Shown: positions 6,934 through 17,400 of the stretch, one piece after another
Position numbering within the stretch: position 1 is the first letter of the stretch
Layout of the letters: every line of letters begins with the position of its first letter
Assembly (NCBI GenBank): GCA_016206365.1
Contig: JACQRR010000102.1
Span: 1 to 26,498, forward strand
Length of the DNA stretch: 26,498 bases
Direction: 5' to 3'
Source: Candidatus Roizmanbacteria bacterium
GTDB taxonomy: Bacteria; Patescibacteriota; Microgenomatia; UBA1406; GWC2-37-13
Program-made: the position numbers and the translations under genes
The notes under the pieces: model-generated
Told to the model about the DNA's origin: nothing
Seen by the model: the letters and a program-made list of their open reading frames with translations, nothing else
Databases searched by the model: none

Positions 6934-8058
6934 ATGAAAATTTTAATTACAGGTGGACATTTTGCTCCGGCTTTGGCGGTAATTGATGAAATCGCTGATA
7001 AAGTAAGCGTGGTCTTTGTTGGCCGTAAATACTCTCTCGATCAGGAAAAAACATTCTCACTCGAGTATCAAGAAATCACAAAAAGACATATACCATTTTA
7101 TAATTTGCAAACAGGTAGGTTAACACGACTTTTAATCCTACGATCAATCTTAAATGCAATAAAAATTCCTCTTGGACTATATCAAGCAATATCAGTTTTG
7201 ACAAAAGTTAAGCCGGATTTAATCTTGTCTTTTGGAGGTTATATTGGTTTTCCTATTTGTTTTATAGGTTTTATTCTTAAGATCCCGATATTTATTCATG
7301 AACAAACCATAAAACCTGGTCTTACAAATCGATTAATAGGTCACTTAGCAAAAAAAATATTTATTAGCTTTGCCGAGGCTAAAGAATGTTTTCCTCCAGA
7401 AAAAGTTGTCTTGAGCGGAAATCCTGTGAGAAAAACCGTGTTGTCTATTCACAAAAAACCATTCGATCTAAAAACCCCGCTAAGCGGGGTAAAAAAACAC
7501 AAACCTGTCATTTATTTTACCGGTGGATCTTTAGGATCGCACAGCGTCAACGTCAAAATAGAAAAAATCCTGTCTTCGCTTCTAAAAAAATATGCCGTGA
7601 TCCAGCAAACTGGAAGTGTAAAAGAATACAACGATTACCAAAGGCTGAAGGACAAAAGAAATAAATTAGCAAATGATCTAAAAGCCAACTATTATATTAG
7701 AGATCATTTTTTTGCAGACGAGCTAGGCTACATCTACTCTGAATCAGATCTAGTGGTGGGTCGCTCGGGGGCAAATACTGTCTTTGAGCTCATCGCTTGG
7801 AAGAAACCTGCAGTTTTCATACCTCTTCCCTGGTCAGCCAACCAGGAACAACTTAAACAAGCTATGCTTCTTCAAAAAGCTGGCGTGGGAGAAATTTTCC
7901 AGCAATCTCAAAACTTCAATCAACTACTCCAATTGATAGAAAAAGTCATAACGAATCTCGAATACTATAAAAATAATTTTAAAAATGTAGAATTACTCTA
8001 TAAAGAAAATGCTGCAAAAATTATCGTTCAGACAATTCTTTCGCAAAAATCTCCCTAA
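6934..8058 (+). CDS. murG: UDP-GlcNAc:lipid I N-acetylglucosaminyltransferase
   Basis: GT28 glycosyltransferase of 374 residues acting on the inner face of the membrane, turning lipid I into lipid II. The N-terminal glycine loop reads ITGGHFAPALAV; the usual GGTGGH is shortened, with only GGH retained. Other family blocks are clear: ILSFGGYIGFP, FIHEQTIKPGLTNR, LSGNPVRK, the second glycine loop GGSLGSHSVN (197 onward), and the donor-binding GRSGANTVFELIAWKKPAVFIPLP followed by NQEQLKQA. A GC-rich palindrome at 7474-7490 encodes TPLSGV in the linker between the two domains. The 3' end overlaps ftsQ by 50 bp. Confidence 0.94.
   Translation: MKILITGGHFAPALAVIDEIADKVSVVFVGRKYSLDQEKTFSLEYQEITKRHIPFYNLQTGRLTRLLILRSILNAIKIPLGLYQAISVLTKVKPDLILSFGGYIGFPICFIGFILKIPIFIHEQTIKPGLTNRLIGHLAKKIFISFAEAKECFPPEKVVLSGNPVRKTVLSIHKKPFDLKTPLSGVKKHKPVIYFTGGSLGSHSVNVKIEKILSSLLKKYAVIQQTGSVKEYNDYQRLKDKRNKLANDLKANYYIRDHFFADELGYIYSESDLVVGRSGANTVFELIAWKKPAVFIPLPWSANQEQLKQAMLLQKAGVGEIFQQSQNFNQLLQLIEKVITNLEYYKNNFKNVELLYKENAAKIIVQTILSQKSP
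7474..7490. repeat. GC-rich palindrome inside murG
   Basis: ACCCCGC-TAA-GCGGGGT is a perfect 7-bp stem with a 3-base loop flanked by A-tracts, in an AT-rich gene. It encodes residues 181-186 (TPLSGV) in the inter-domain linker. On the minus strand it is followed by a T-run, so it looks like an intrinsic terminator in antisense, but no antisense gene needs one. It may be a small palindromic repeat insertion. Confidence 0.6.
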
Positions 8059-8743
8059 AGGAAAAGTCTATATTTTAATTACTGTTACAGCCTTGGTTTT
8101 TTTTCTTACTTTAATATCTATTAATTCATATTTGCAAATTAAAACGATTATAGTAGAAGGAGATATTCCAGAATATCAGATAAGAGGTCTTGAGAATTTA
8201 AAAGGAATAAATATTTTATTATTAACTGAGAGTTATGTTGCAGAAAATCTCGTTAAAAATAATCCTATGATCCAGTTAGACGAGGTAGCAAAAGAATTTC
8301 CCAATAAGCTTATCTTAAAATTTAAATCAATCGTACCCCTGGCTGCCGTGAAACTAAATGAAGGCTATGCATTACTAAGCGAGGATGCGAAAATACTTAA
8401 AAAAAGCAAAACTACGAGAAATCTTCCGATTATTAATTTCTATCAAAGGCTGGATTATTATCAGATTGTTCCTGGCAATAAATTAGACTATAAGGAGATT
8501 GTAACCACTCTAACGCTATTGAAAAAATCGCAGGATCTGAATTTAAAAGTTGAAAGTATTGATATTGGAGGTTTAAGTATGATAGAATTTAATTTAAATG
8601 CTAAAAAAATTATTTTTACCGCTGAAAAAGACAAAAAAATTCAAAATTTTGAGCTCGAAACAATTATGAAACAATTTAAGATTGAAGCTAAAGATTTTAA
8701 AGAACTGGATTTACGGTTCGACAAACCTATTGTTAGATTTTAA
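8009..8743 (+). CDS. ftsQ: Cell-division protein FtsQ/DivIB
   Basis: Bitopic division protein of 244 residues: a short basic cytoplasmic N-terminus, one membrane helix at about residues 21-42 (VYILITVTALVFFLTLISIN), then an extracytoplasmic POTRA-like domain beginning LQIKTIIVEGD. The following segment with FPNKLILKFKSIVPLAAVKLNEGYALLSEDAKIL matches the FtsQ beta-domain pattern. Sequence conservation in the family is low, so the call rests on topology, the POTRA start and position between murG and ftsA. The start overlaps the murG end by 50 bp; no later Met precedes the helix, so I keep it. Confidence 0.85.
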   Translation: MLQKLSFRQFFRKNLPKGKVYILITVTALVFFLTLISINSYLQIKTIIVEGDIPEYQIRGLENLKGINILLLTESYVAENLVKNNPMIQLDEVAKEFPNKLILKFKSIVPLAAVKLNEGYALLSEDAKILKKSKTTRNLPIINFYQRLDYYQIVPGNKLDYKEIVTTLTLLKKSQDLNLKVESIDIGGLSMIEFNLNAKKIIFTAEKDKKIQNFELETIMKQFKIEAKDFKELDLRFDKPIVRF

Positions 8744-8759
8744 CAATCTTATTAATATT

Positions 8760-8823
8760 GTTATCCTGAACTCGTTTCAGGATCTTTTTAAGAGTAAAGA
8801 TGCTGAAATAAATTCAGCATGAC
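8760..8823. repeat. Double-hairpin repeat between ftsQ and ftsA
   Basis: Two perfect 8-bp hairpins, ATCCTGAA/TTCAGGAT (8763-8783) and ATGCTGAA/TTCAGCAT (8800-8820), are bracketed by GTTAT and ATGAC. This is the same architecture as the elements at 10173, 22181 and 25024 (GTCAT...hairpin...hairpin...ATGAC). It fills most of the 111-bp ftsQ-ftsA gap. The 3-bp flank ATT is repeated on both sides, which is too short to be strong evidence of insertion. Confidence 0.7.
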
Positions 8824-8854
8824 ATTAATGTATCAATTTTGAGTTTTTCAAATT

Positions 8855-10120
8855 ATGACAGATAAAATGCTTTCCGCGATTGATATTGGCAGCTCCAAAG
8901 TTGCAACCATAGTTGGTGTCAAGTCAACAGAATCTAATGAACTGCGAATCGTTGGGTTTCACAGCTCTCCTTCTAAAGGGGTTAAAAAAGGACTTATAGT
9001 CGATATTGACGAAATCAGCATGGCTGTTGAGGAATGTGTAGAAAAGACAGAGCGGATGGCAGGGCACAAGATTAATCAAGCCTTTGTCTCGGTTGGCGGT
9101 CCACACATCTCTTCCTTAAATTCTCACGGAGTAGTCGCCATCTCAAACCCTCAAACTGAAATAGTTGAGGATGACGTAAATCGTGCGATTGACGCAGCCA
9201 AGGCCATCTCAATCTCAAATACAAGGCAAGTAATCGAGGTAATTCCACGCGAATACGTTGTCGACGGTCAAACAGGCATTAAAAATCCAATTGGCATGAC
9301 TGGAATTAGGCTAGAGGTAGACACGCATATCATTACTGCCTCTCACACGAATTTGAAAAATCTGGATCGATGTCTGTCTGAACTCGGCCTCAGCAATGCC
9401 GGGTTCATTTTTGCAGGATTAGCTTCGGCTCAGGCCGTACTTACCGATACAGAAAAAGAGTTAGGAGTAGTTCTTGTCGATATTGGAGGTGGTAAAACCG
9501 ACATTTGTCTGTATGTCGAAGGAGCTCTGTCATATTCAGCGTCCATTCCGGTTGGAGCAAGACATATCACAAATGATATTGCCGTTGGGTTGAGAGTCTC
9601 ATTGCAATCTGCTGAAGAAATCAAACTTTATTTGAGTCATTATCTAAACAATAAAAAAGAACCTCCAAAAAAAGACGCTGATTTAAATTTAACCCAACTC
9701 CATTTGCCCGAAAATGTTTCATCGGTAACTCTTAAAAGCCTAACCGACGGAATTATTGCCCCGAGGCTTGAGGAAATTTATAATTTGCTAGAACAAGAAA
9801 TTGAAAAAAGCGGATTTGCAAACTCTGTTCCATCGGGGCTGGTGATCACCGGAGGAGGAGCGCTGACGATTGGGATGACTGAGCTAGGTAGAAAATACAT
9901 GGGTATTCCAATTAGAATAGGTATTCCACAGGGTATGACTGGCTTGGTTGACGAGTTACTGAATCCCCAATACGCTACTACGGTCGGTTTGCTTTTATAC
10001 GGACAAAAAAATATAATAACAGAAGTCGGCTGGAAAAACTTTAATAAAATTTTGAAAGATATCAGTTTTGGAAATTCTATTACTAAGATAAAGGAGTTCT
10101 TTAAACAATTTATACCCTAA
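8855..10120 (+). CDS. ftsA: Cell-division ATPase FtsA
   Basis: Actin-fold ATPase of 421 residues that tethers FtsZ filaments to the membrane. It starts with the phosphate-1 motif LSAIDIGSSKVATIVG, continues with the SHS2-containing 1C domain (AFVSVGGPHISSLNS), phosphate-2 VVLVDIGGGKTDICLY (Asp at 209), and the adenosine motif VITGGGALTIGM. The C-terminus ends in an amphipathic stretch, ITKIKEFFKQFIP, the expected membrane-targeting helix. Met5 is an alternative start; neither has a Shine-Dalgarno sequence. It lies between ftsQ and ftsZ, as in classical dcw clusters. Confidence 0.95.
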   Translation: MTDKMLSAIDIGSSKVATIVGVKSTESNELRIVGFHSSPSKGVKKGLIVDIDEISMAVEECVEKTERMAGHKINQAFVSVGGPHISSLNSHGVVAISNPQTEIVEDDVNRAIDAAKAISISNTRQVIEVIPREYVVDGQTGIKNPIGMTGIRLEVDTHIITASHTNLKNLDRCLSELGLSNAGFIFAGLASAQAVLTDTEKELGVVLVDIGGGKTDICLYVEGALSYSASIPVGARHITNDIAVGLRVSLQSAEEIKLYLSHYLNNKKEPPKKDADLNLTQLHLPENVSSVTLKSLTDGIIAPRLEEIYNLLEQEIEKSGFANSVPSGLVITGGGALTIGMTELGRKYMGIPIRIGIPQGMTGLVDELLNPQYATTVGLLLYGQKNIITEVGWKNFNKILKDISFGNSITKIKEFFKQFIP

Positions 10121-10121
10121 C

Positions 10122-10263
10122 ATGATGCCAATCTACGAATGATATGCAAATGCCGCAAATTATTCTAATCTTGTCATTCCCGCGAAAGCGGGAATCTAAA
10201 TAGATTCCGCATCAAGTGCGGAATGACATTTGGTATTTGCATAATTAGCATCATTTGCATCAT
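10122..10263. mobile_element. Nested miniature inverted-repeat element between ftsA and ftsZ
   Basis: Outer imperfect inverted arms lie at 10122-10160 and 10228-10263; they share ATGATGC, TATGCAAAT and AAAT blocks on opposite strands. Inside them sits a 55-bp double-hairpin element at 10173-10227: GTCATTC...GAATGAC, with perfect 8-bp stems ATTCCCGC/GCGGGAAT and ATTCCGCA/TGCGGAAT. No protein is encoded. The whole ftsA-ftsZ gap is occupied by this structure, and it produces a spurious upstream extension of the ftsZ frame. Confidence 0.7.
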
Positions 10264-10267
10264 ATTT

Positions 10268-11401
10268 ATGCTTATTAAGCCAAAAGTTGGTCAGCCAGCA
10301 AGAATCAAAGTAGTCGGCGTAGGTGGAGGCGGCGGAAATGCCTTAATATCGATGATTGACGAAGGCGGAATCAGCGGGGTGGAGTTTATTGCTGTCAACA
10401 CTGATGCCCAAGCTTTGCTGCATAATAAAGCAACCACTAAAGTCCAGATTGGCGAAAATCTGACAAAAGGGCTTGGTTCAGGCGGAGACCCGGACATTGG
10501 CAAACAAGCTGTCGAAGAATCTCGAGAAAGGCTCAAAGAAGAGCTGTTTGGAGCAGAAATGGTCTTTCTGACTTGTGGAGAAGGAGGCGGAACAGGAACT
10601 GGAGCCAGTCCAATAATTGCAGAAATAGCTAAAGAAACAGGAGCTTTGACTGTGGCTGTGGTTACTAGACCATTCGAATTTGAGGGAAGTAAAAGAAAGT
10701 TTACCGCCGACGAAGGCATTCAAAAGCTCAAAGAAAAAGTTGACACTTTAATCGTTGTTCCCAATCAGCGAATCCTTCAAATCGTAGATAAAAAAACTCC
10801 CATCCTTGACGCTTTTAAAAAGATCGATTCAGTTCTTCACCAGGGAGTAAAAGGCATAGCCGAACTAATCACTACTCCAGGCTTAATCAACGTCGATTTT
10901 GCCGATGTTCGAACAGTGATGAGCAACGCCGGAACGGCACTTATGGGTATGGGAGTTGGCAGCGGAGAAAAGAGGGCTCTAGTTGCCATCAAACAAGCTA
11001 TTTCCTCGCCTCTTCTTGACGTATCTATCGAAGGAGCTCGCGGAGTTCTCTTTAATGTCATAGGTGGTCCTGATTTAACAATGACAGAGATCGATGAGGC
11101 GGCATCGATAATCGCAAAAACAGTAGACCCGGACGCAGATATTATCTTTGGCGCTGTCATAGATGAAAAATTGATGGATCAGATAAAAATTACGCTGATC
11201 GCAACCAAGTTCGACGATAAAAGGCTAAGGCTTTTTAGATTCAAGCGAGACGAGCCGAACGAAGAGGTCGCTAAAAAAGACGAAGAATCTTCCGAAAAAA
11301 CAACTCCTAATCCGCTTGAAGAGGATCTTGAATCAACCGACGAAGAAATACTCGAAACCGAATCCGAATTCGATATTCCCGCGTTTTTAAGAAAAAAATG
11401 A
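10268..11401 (+). CDS. ftsZ: Cell-division tubulin homologue FtsZ
   Basis: GTPase of 377 residues forming the division ring. Start chosen at MLIKPKVGQPARIKVVGVGGGG; the frame is open 15 codons further back, but those codons are read from the repeat element. Visible motifs: GVGGGGGNA (17-25), NTDAQAL, the tubulin signature GGGTGTG (106-112, preceded by CGE rather than the usual GM), and the T7 loop NVDFADVRTVM with catalytic Asp210 and Asp213. After the globular core comes an acidic linker rich in E, D and T, and the C-terminal peptide DIPAFLRKK (369-377), which binds FtsA. It is the last classical dcw gene in this block and ends 60 bp before the giant gene. Confidence 0.98.
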   Translation: MLIKPKVGQPARIKVVGVGGGGGNALISMIDEGGISGVEFIAVNTDAQALLHNKATTKVQIGENLTKGLGSGGDPDIGKQAVEESRERLKEELFGAEMVFLTCGEGGGTGTGASPIIAEIAKETGALTVAVVTRPFEFEGSKRKFTADEGIQKLKEKVDTLIVVPNQRILQIVDKKTPILDAFKKIDSVLHQGVKGIAELITTPGLINVDFADVRTVMSNAGTALMGMGVGSGEKRALVAIKQAISSPLLDVSIEGARGVLFNVIGGPDLTMTEIDEAASIIAKTVDPDADIIFGAVIDEKLMDQIKITLIATKFDDKRLRLFRFKRDEPNEEVAKKDEESSEKTTPNPLEEDLESTDEEILETESEFDIPAFLRKK

Positions 11402-11444
11402 TTTTTGTCTTCTTGTTTTGGGTTAATTTATTTACTTCAAGCGT

Positions 11445-11450
11445 TATAAT
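11445..11450 (+). promoter_or_regulatory. Putative -10 box of the giant gene
   Basis: A perfect TATAAT lies 11 bp before the ATG at 11462, with no Shine-Dalgarno sequence between. The -35 region is weak (GTTAAT at 17-bp spacing). If used, it would give a leader of about 4-5 nt and allow expression separate from ftsZ. Confidence 0.45.
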
Positions 11451-11461
11451 GAAAATTATAT

Positions 11462-14400
11462 ATGGAAGAAGCCACGACTACTGAAGTAATTGTTCATGAA
11501 CAAGCTTCTGAACGCTTTAGAGGCGCTACGAGATTACCGGGAGATTTTTTAGACCTATTATCCCTTCCCGAAAAACCGACTTTTGGATCCACCTTTTTTG
11601 TTGATCAGCTTGTTGCCACACAAATTAAAAATCCCGGCTATTTTGAGAGGGTTATTACGGCTTTAAAACAAGGACAAGATATAAATGGCATGTTGCTTTC
11701 CGCAGATAATCCTTTTGTTAGACATATCAAAGACAGACTAGAAACAGAGGTTGCCCAATTTGGAAATAAAAGTCAAGTTGTCCAAGAAGCAATTACTAAT
11801 GGCGCTGAAGCAAAAAAGCCAAGCGGTGAGTCCGTTGCTGTGGATGTAAATATCGACCGTAATTATTTGAAAATAGCTGATAACGGAAAAGGAATGAAGT
11901 TTGGCGTCGAATTTATGCAAATTCTTCGGCCTCATTCAGGCGAAGAAGACAAAATCCGAGGACAGTTCGGTCAAGGAACTAAAGCTTACTGGAGGCTTTT
12001 ATCTGATGAGAACAGCTACATGCTTGTTAAGTCGGTAACGGAGACCGGAGAAGCGTTCACCTGTCAGCTTGGCTACACAAAAGAAGGAAGAAGGTACTGC
12101 AAACTTCTTGACTATTCAGAAGGAGTTCAAGCGCCAAGCGGAACATCAATCGAATTTGTAAACTGCGCCATTGGCGATCCCAGTTCAATTGTTAAAGAGA
12201 TCGGAGCAAGAGTAGAAGACATCGATTATGCAAAAATAAAATGCAACGGTGCTGAAGTAAACCAAAAAGCAGTCGAAGGAAAAAAATATGAAGGCGGAAA
12301 TGGAAGTAAAATCATCGTTGCCTCAACGCCTGAAAACATCTCTTCAGATATGCAAGTTAGAGTAAACGTAAGAGGTGAAACGCTCTGGGAAAGCGACTTT
12401 AGCGATTCTAAAGCAGAAGATAGTAGAGCAAAACCCCGTCTTATAATCGACCTTTCCAAAGAAGCCATGACAGCCGAAGCTCGCTCCCTCGAGCATATTA
12501 GGTTGACTGAACAAGATCGGAAAGCTCTTCTCTCTGCGATTCACTCAGTTGCCACCGACGGCAGCCTTGAACCAAAAGACAGAGCAAAAATTCTAGCTGC
12601 ACTTTCTCGCCCCTTCACATTTTTACAGACAAAAAATACCAGCACCGCAATCGGAGATGATTTAACTCGATACATAGCCGAAGAACTGATTCCGCTCATC
12701 AAGCAAGAAAATTTAGGAGTTGTAGCAGTTGCCCCTGGGATAGATAAACTTGACTGGGGTGATGATGTTTTGAGAGTCGACCAAGAGGCCGCTAAATATC
12801 TTCCAGCCGAAGCTAGGAAAAAGGCTGCAATCGCAGCTAGAGGCTTTGCGGGTGAAACCACACTCTACGAAGCGCCAGTTAAAGGAAGGCTCGAAGGCGA
12901 TATTTTCGTTGAGGTTGGAGGCAAAATCTTTGTCAATACTGCTCTTCTTGAAGGAACAACAGACGAGTGGCCAATCAGAGCTCGCGGTTTAAATACAGCT
13001 CTAAAACTTCGAGACGATATCGGGGTTGATATAAAACCTGTTAACGGTGAATTTCGATCAGGTCCTCAGTCAGCAAAGATAGTAGATGTAGCAGAACCAG
13101 AACCCTTATGGCCGAAAGGAACAACAAAGCTTGATTTAGCTGACTTAGCTAGTGCGCAAAAGCTAGGCGATCAAGAATTAACAGCCTTAGAAACATTGCA
13201 AGCTAGGGTTGCAATCTCTACTCCAGCAGAAGAACCACAAACTGAAGCAGGTACCAAAGAGAAAGAAGAGATGCAGCAAAAACTTGAAAGGTTATTTCCT
13301 ACTCTTGAAGATATTAATAAACATATTAAAGATATTTTTAAATTAAAAATTATTGGATTATTGCCCAAAAGAGCGGATCGCGAAATTGGCCAATGGAATG
13401 CTCGAGAGTTTACAGATTTACTTTTGGGAGGCGAAGAAAATTTAGATAAAGAGCTAAGCAGCGAAAAATTGCCCGGTTTGATCCAAGAATGGAAAAATAT
13501 ATCTTCTGAAGAAACTATTACAAATAGAGTTGAAGCTTGGCAGCCGATTTTAGCTGGACTATCGGCTAGAGGCGAACAAGGCATTGAACTGGCTAAAAAT
13601 TTGGAGAAAGCTTTAAGAGACGGAAAGACTCTTCTTGATCATTTTGAATATTTTTTTCAAGCTTCTGAATATATTTTCAACAGTCAGGAAGATACTGTTC
13701 AAGCAGCCAGAGATCGAGTAAAACAACTCATGAACGTATCCTCGGCAGAAGAATGGCATACGAGAGTCGGCTGGATCAGGGAAGAAGTAAAAAACCTACA
13801 ATCAGAGCAAAAGCCTGATTTTTACCGAGCTAATATTTTGCTGGGCATGAAATTTTCACAGGCTGATTTTTCTTTATTGGATACCAATTATATCCACCGA
13901 TTTATATCACACCCCGCAGTTAAAGAAATTTTATTAGACCAAAGAACAAAACTCGAACTAATCTGGGAAGAAGAGCGAAGAAGAGACACATTTGTATTAA
14001 AATTTGGAACTAAGGAACCTACCAGTGATTATGACATAAAAGCACATATGATTAGAGATTTCGTTGAGATTACCTCGTTAAATAATGTACCTTTTATCGA
14101 AGATCTGCCTACTCTATTAAACTTAGACCATTCGGAAAAACTATCTCGTATTTTTGACTGGTTCAGAATCGGAAGAGGGTCATTAGATCACCAATATTTA
14201 GCCTGGGAAATTTATAGTTTCTCTAAATTTTTAAAAGAACGCAATTTAACTCTAGACGACTTGGGCAGAGCTATAGATATCCTTAGCCATCTAAAAGTTG
14301 AGAATCCTTTTGGCATGGATTATTCAGTTTTTAATGAAGCCGGGCGCTATTCGAATTTTATTGACTCATTGATGGAGCTGCAAAAACTAGAAATCTCAGA

Positions 14401-17400
14401 CACTAGATTCGCTATGCTTGCAAATCTTTTAGATCTACTGGAGCAACGTGTTTTTGAAAATATTGCAGATGGCAAAATAGTTTTTTTTGATCATCTCAGC
14501 TTGAACAACAGTTCAGAGAGCAAAAGACACGTTAGATTTCTTCTTTCTCGTCACCTCTTACCTTATCTTAATCTGCCTCAAGAACTATGGTTAAAGGAAG
14601 CAACTCGTTGGTTAGGTAATTTTACCGGAACAGAGGAATCTCTTAATAATTTGAGCTGGTCAGATATCGAAGGCCCGGTTGCCAATCCCGTTTTAGTCGC
14701 TAATAGACTAAATATTACAAGTAACCACCCTCAGGGAGAAACTTTGCTTAAGGAACTCACAAAAAGCTTTGCTCTAAACACAGTCCGATATAAAAGGATT
14801 CTAGAAATAGCAAAATACTTATGCGAAAAATTTCCCGAAAAACAGTGGGGGCCGAAGGAATTTCATTTATACTATGATAAATTAATTAGAAATGACGGGA
14901 GAAATAAAGTTGGAAAAGAAATTGACTCTGTTGAAGAATATGGAATTGATATTCCTGCTTATATACGCTCAGATAACTACTCACAAGACGAAATTAGACT
15001 GCTAGGCTTGGAAAGCCAAGTAACTTCAGATTGGTTAGAGGGAAAAGACATTGTCAGCAAATCAACCCATAAATTATCTGATCAGGCTGCCATCTTTATT
15101 TTGGCAAAATCGCAGGGAGAACAGCTTGGTTGGAATACATTGGTTGACTCATTAGAACATCCTTCCGAAGACTTAACACAAATAGATCGAAGGTGGGTGC
15201 AAAGGGATTTATCTGCAGCCATCAATTCCCAAGGGGGTGGACCTTTGCGCTTTTGGAACGAGTGGCGACAAAATTCTCAAAACGCTTCTCTTAAATTACC
15301 ACCAGAACAAAGAAAAGCCTTGGTCGCAACTGGAGTGGATCAAAACGGTCGACGCTTTGCTCAGATGGTTGACTTTGTCGGCATGAAGCCAGAAGAAGCA
15401 TTGTGGAGTTTGCCGACCGTCGGCTTTACTTCAGGCGAAACGCCTACTGGATCATTATCCCGTTTTAGAATGGGTTGGCTCACTTGTTTGTCGGGCGCTG
15501 CAGAAGTGAGAGTGAGGACGAGCATAGGCGATGGTAAAGTAACCTATCTACGTTTTATACCGATCAGAAATGAGCAAGGAAAAGTCATCGACGCAGATGT
15601 CGAAGCAGCTGTTGTGAATGAACAGACAGGGCGTATAACAGATATGACTTGGTTTGCTCCACCTGGCATAGCGAGCTGGACACAAGGTAAAGAATTGGAT
15701 CAAACGCTAAAATCTTCAGCCAAATACTTGAAGCCCGAAGAGTTGGAGATTTTTCAGCTGGATAAGCCTTTGTCTGGCGACCGCTTACCTGAAGAGAGAT
15801 CGCTTCTAAATAAGCCAATTACCGTCGCCGACAGATTAAAGGACTGGGAGTTACGGCTTTTAGGCTCTGACGAAGCTCCCTTATTGTTGCAAGGCGGATT
15901 TAAAATTGGTGAAAGAATGCCAGATGGCCTTGAGCGAGCTATTCCTAGCGTCATTCGTAGAACTCTGGTCGGAAATGGGCTGACTTTAGCTCTTTCAATA
16001 GACAGATCTATTGCTTTAAACAAATCCAGAGACCGGATCGAAAAGGAAGATGAACTCGTTGAGAATAACTCAGATCTCGTAACCGCTATGGCAGTTAGAG
16101 GATTAGCTCAGATGATAATTAAAGGTCAAATCAGCACAGCCAAAGAAGATGCTGTACGCGGGAAATCGCCTTTAGCTTATGATTTTAATAAAGATTTTCT
16201 CGATAGAAGTATACTCCCTTGTGACAGAAGAATTTTAAATTCACTAGAATTATTAGCAGACGGCGAAGTCCCAAATCTAAATTTTTTAAGATCCGATTCA
16301 GACGAAAGCGATCGACAAACCATAACAATGGCAGTCAATCTGCCTCTAATCAAAAGCGGCGTTGACGGAATTGACGAATGTTTCTCTATTGTGGATTTAT
16401 TAACAATTAGGGCTGGGGCAAGTTTTTTACTAGAAGGATCATTACCAGACAATTTGTCTGTCTATGAAATGATAAAACCATTGGTTAAAGAAAGCGAAAA
16501 TGGTGAACTCTTACTGTCTGACCAAGCCCTAAAATTATTATTAGACAATTCCAAGATATTAAATCAAGCAAAAATGAGAGCTTTATGGGCAGTCCAATCT
16601 TTAAAACCTTTAGAGAACAGAATTTCTTCGTTTATTCAAAGACTGACAAATGCTCTAGCCAGGTTAAAAAGCACTACAAAAGTAGACGCGAGCAAAACTT
16701 GGCAGAGTGCTATGACAACCAATTTGGCTGCCATAAATTCTAGAGAAGCTCCATCTAGCGCAACTGAATTAGGACGTCTTACTACCGGTGCAAAAGCAAT
16801 TCTGGCGGGAGTTTCGACCGCAGCCGGTGGAGGCAGCCTTACTGAAACTGAAGATGGCAGGTTAGGAATTCACCTTCATAGAAAAAGAGGGGGGCAAAAA
16901 GAATCACCCGATGAAAACACGCCTATTGAATTGAGTGAACATGATAGACTCAAACTTTCTTCATCAGGTCTAAAAGCGATGGCAACGTTACGAGAGGCAG
17001 TACAAATCGGACAAACACAGGAACAAGAGGCTGTAAGCCCAGACAAGTTTCTTAACAGAAGAAGATGGCCAGATGCAGGCGTTTACCCGGCAATCGCGGC
17101 TTGGGCAACTATGGTACTAAAAGTCGCTTATGGAAGAGACGTTAACCTTGATGAGGATATCGGATTTTATATTGATCCCACAGGCCAAAGCTCTGCACAT
17201 GGAGCCGGAAAACGAATCGCCTTTAACCTTCTGGAAGAAAGATATGCTCGACTCATGGAGCAGGCATTAAGAGGGGATACTAGCGCCTTGTTAGCTTCTT
17301 CTCTGGCCGGTACGACTATACATGAGGGAGAACACTTAGAAGAGTCAGGTAAAAGTGAAGTCTGGACTGGAAAAGATACCCACGATCTCGTTTTTAAACA

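Noticed and set aside
7474..7490. Intrinsic terminator inside murG
   Set aside because: On the coding strand the stem is followed by A, not T, and murG and ftsQ overlap in one operon.
10291..10719. Long open frame antisense to ftsZ
   Set aside because: It lies wholly within a clear ftsZ, is rich in S and P as expected from antisense of GC-biased codons, and has no recognisable motif.
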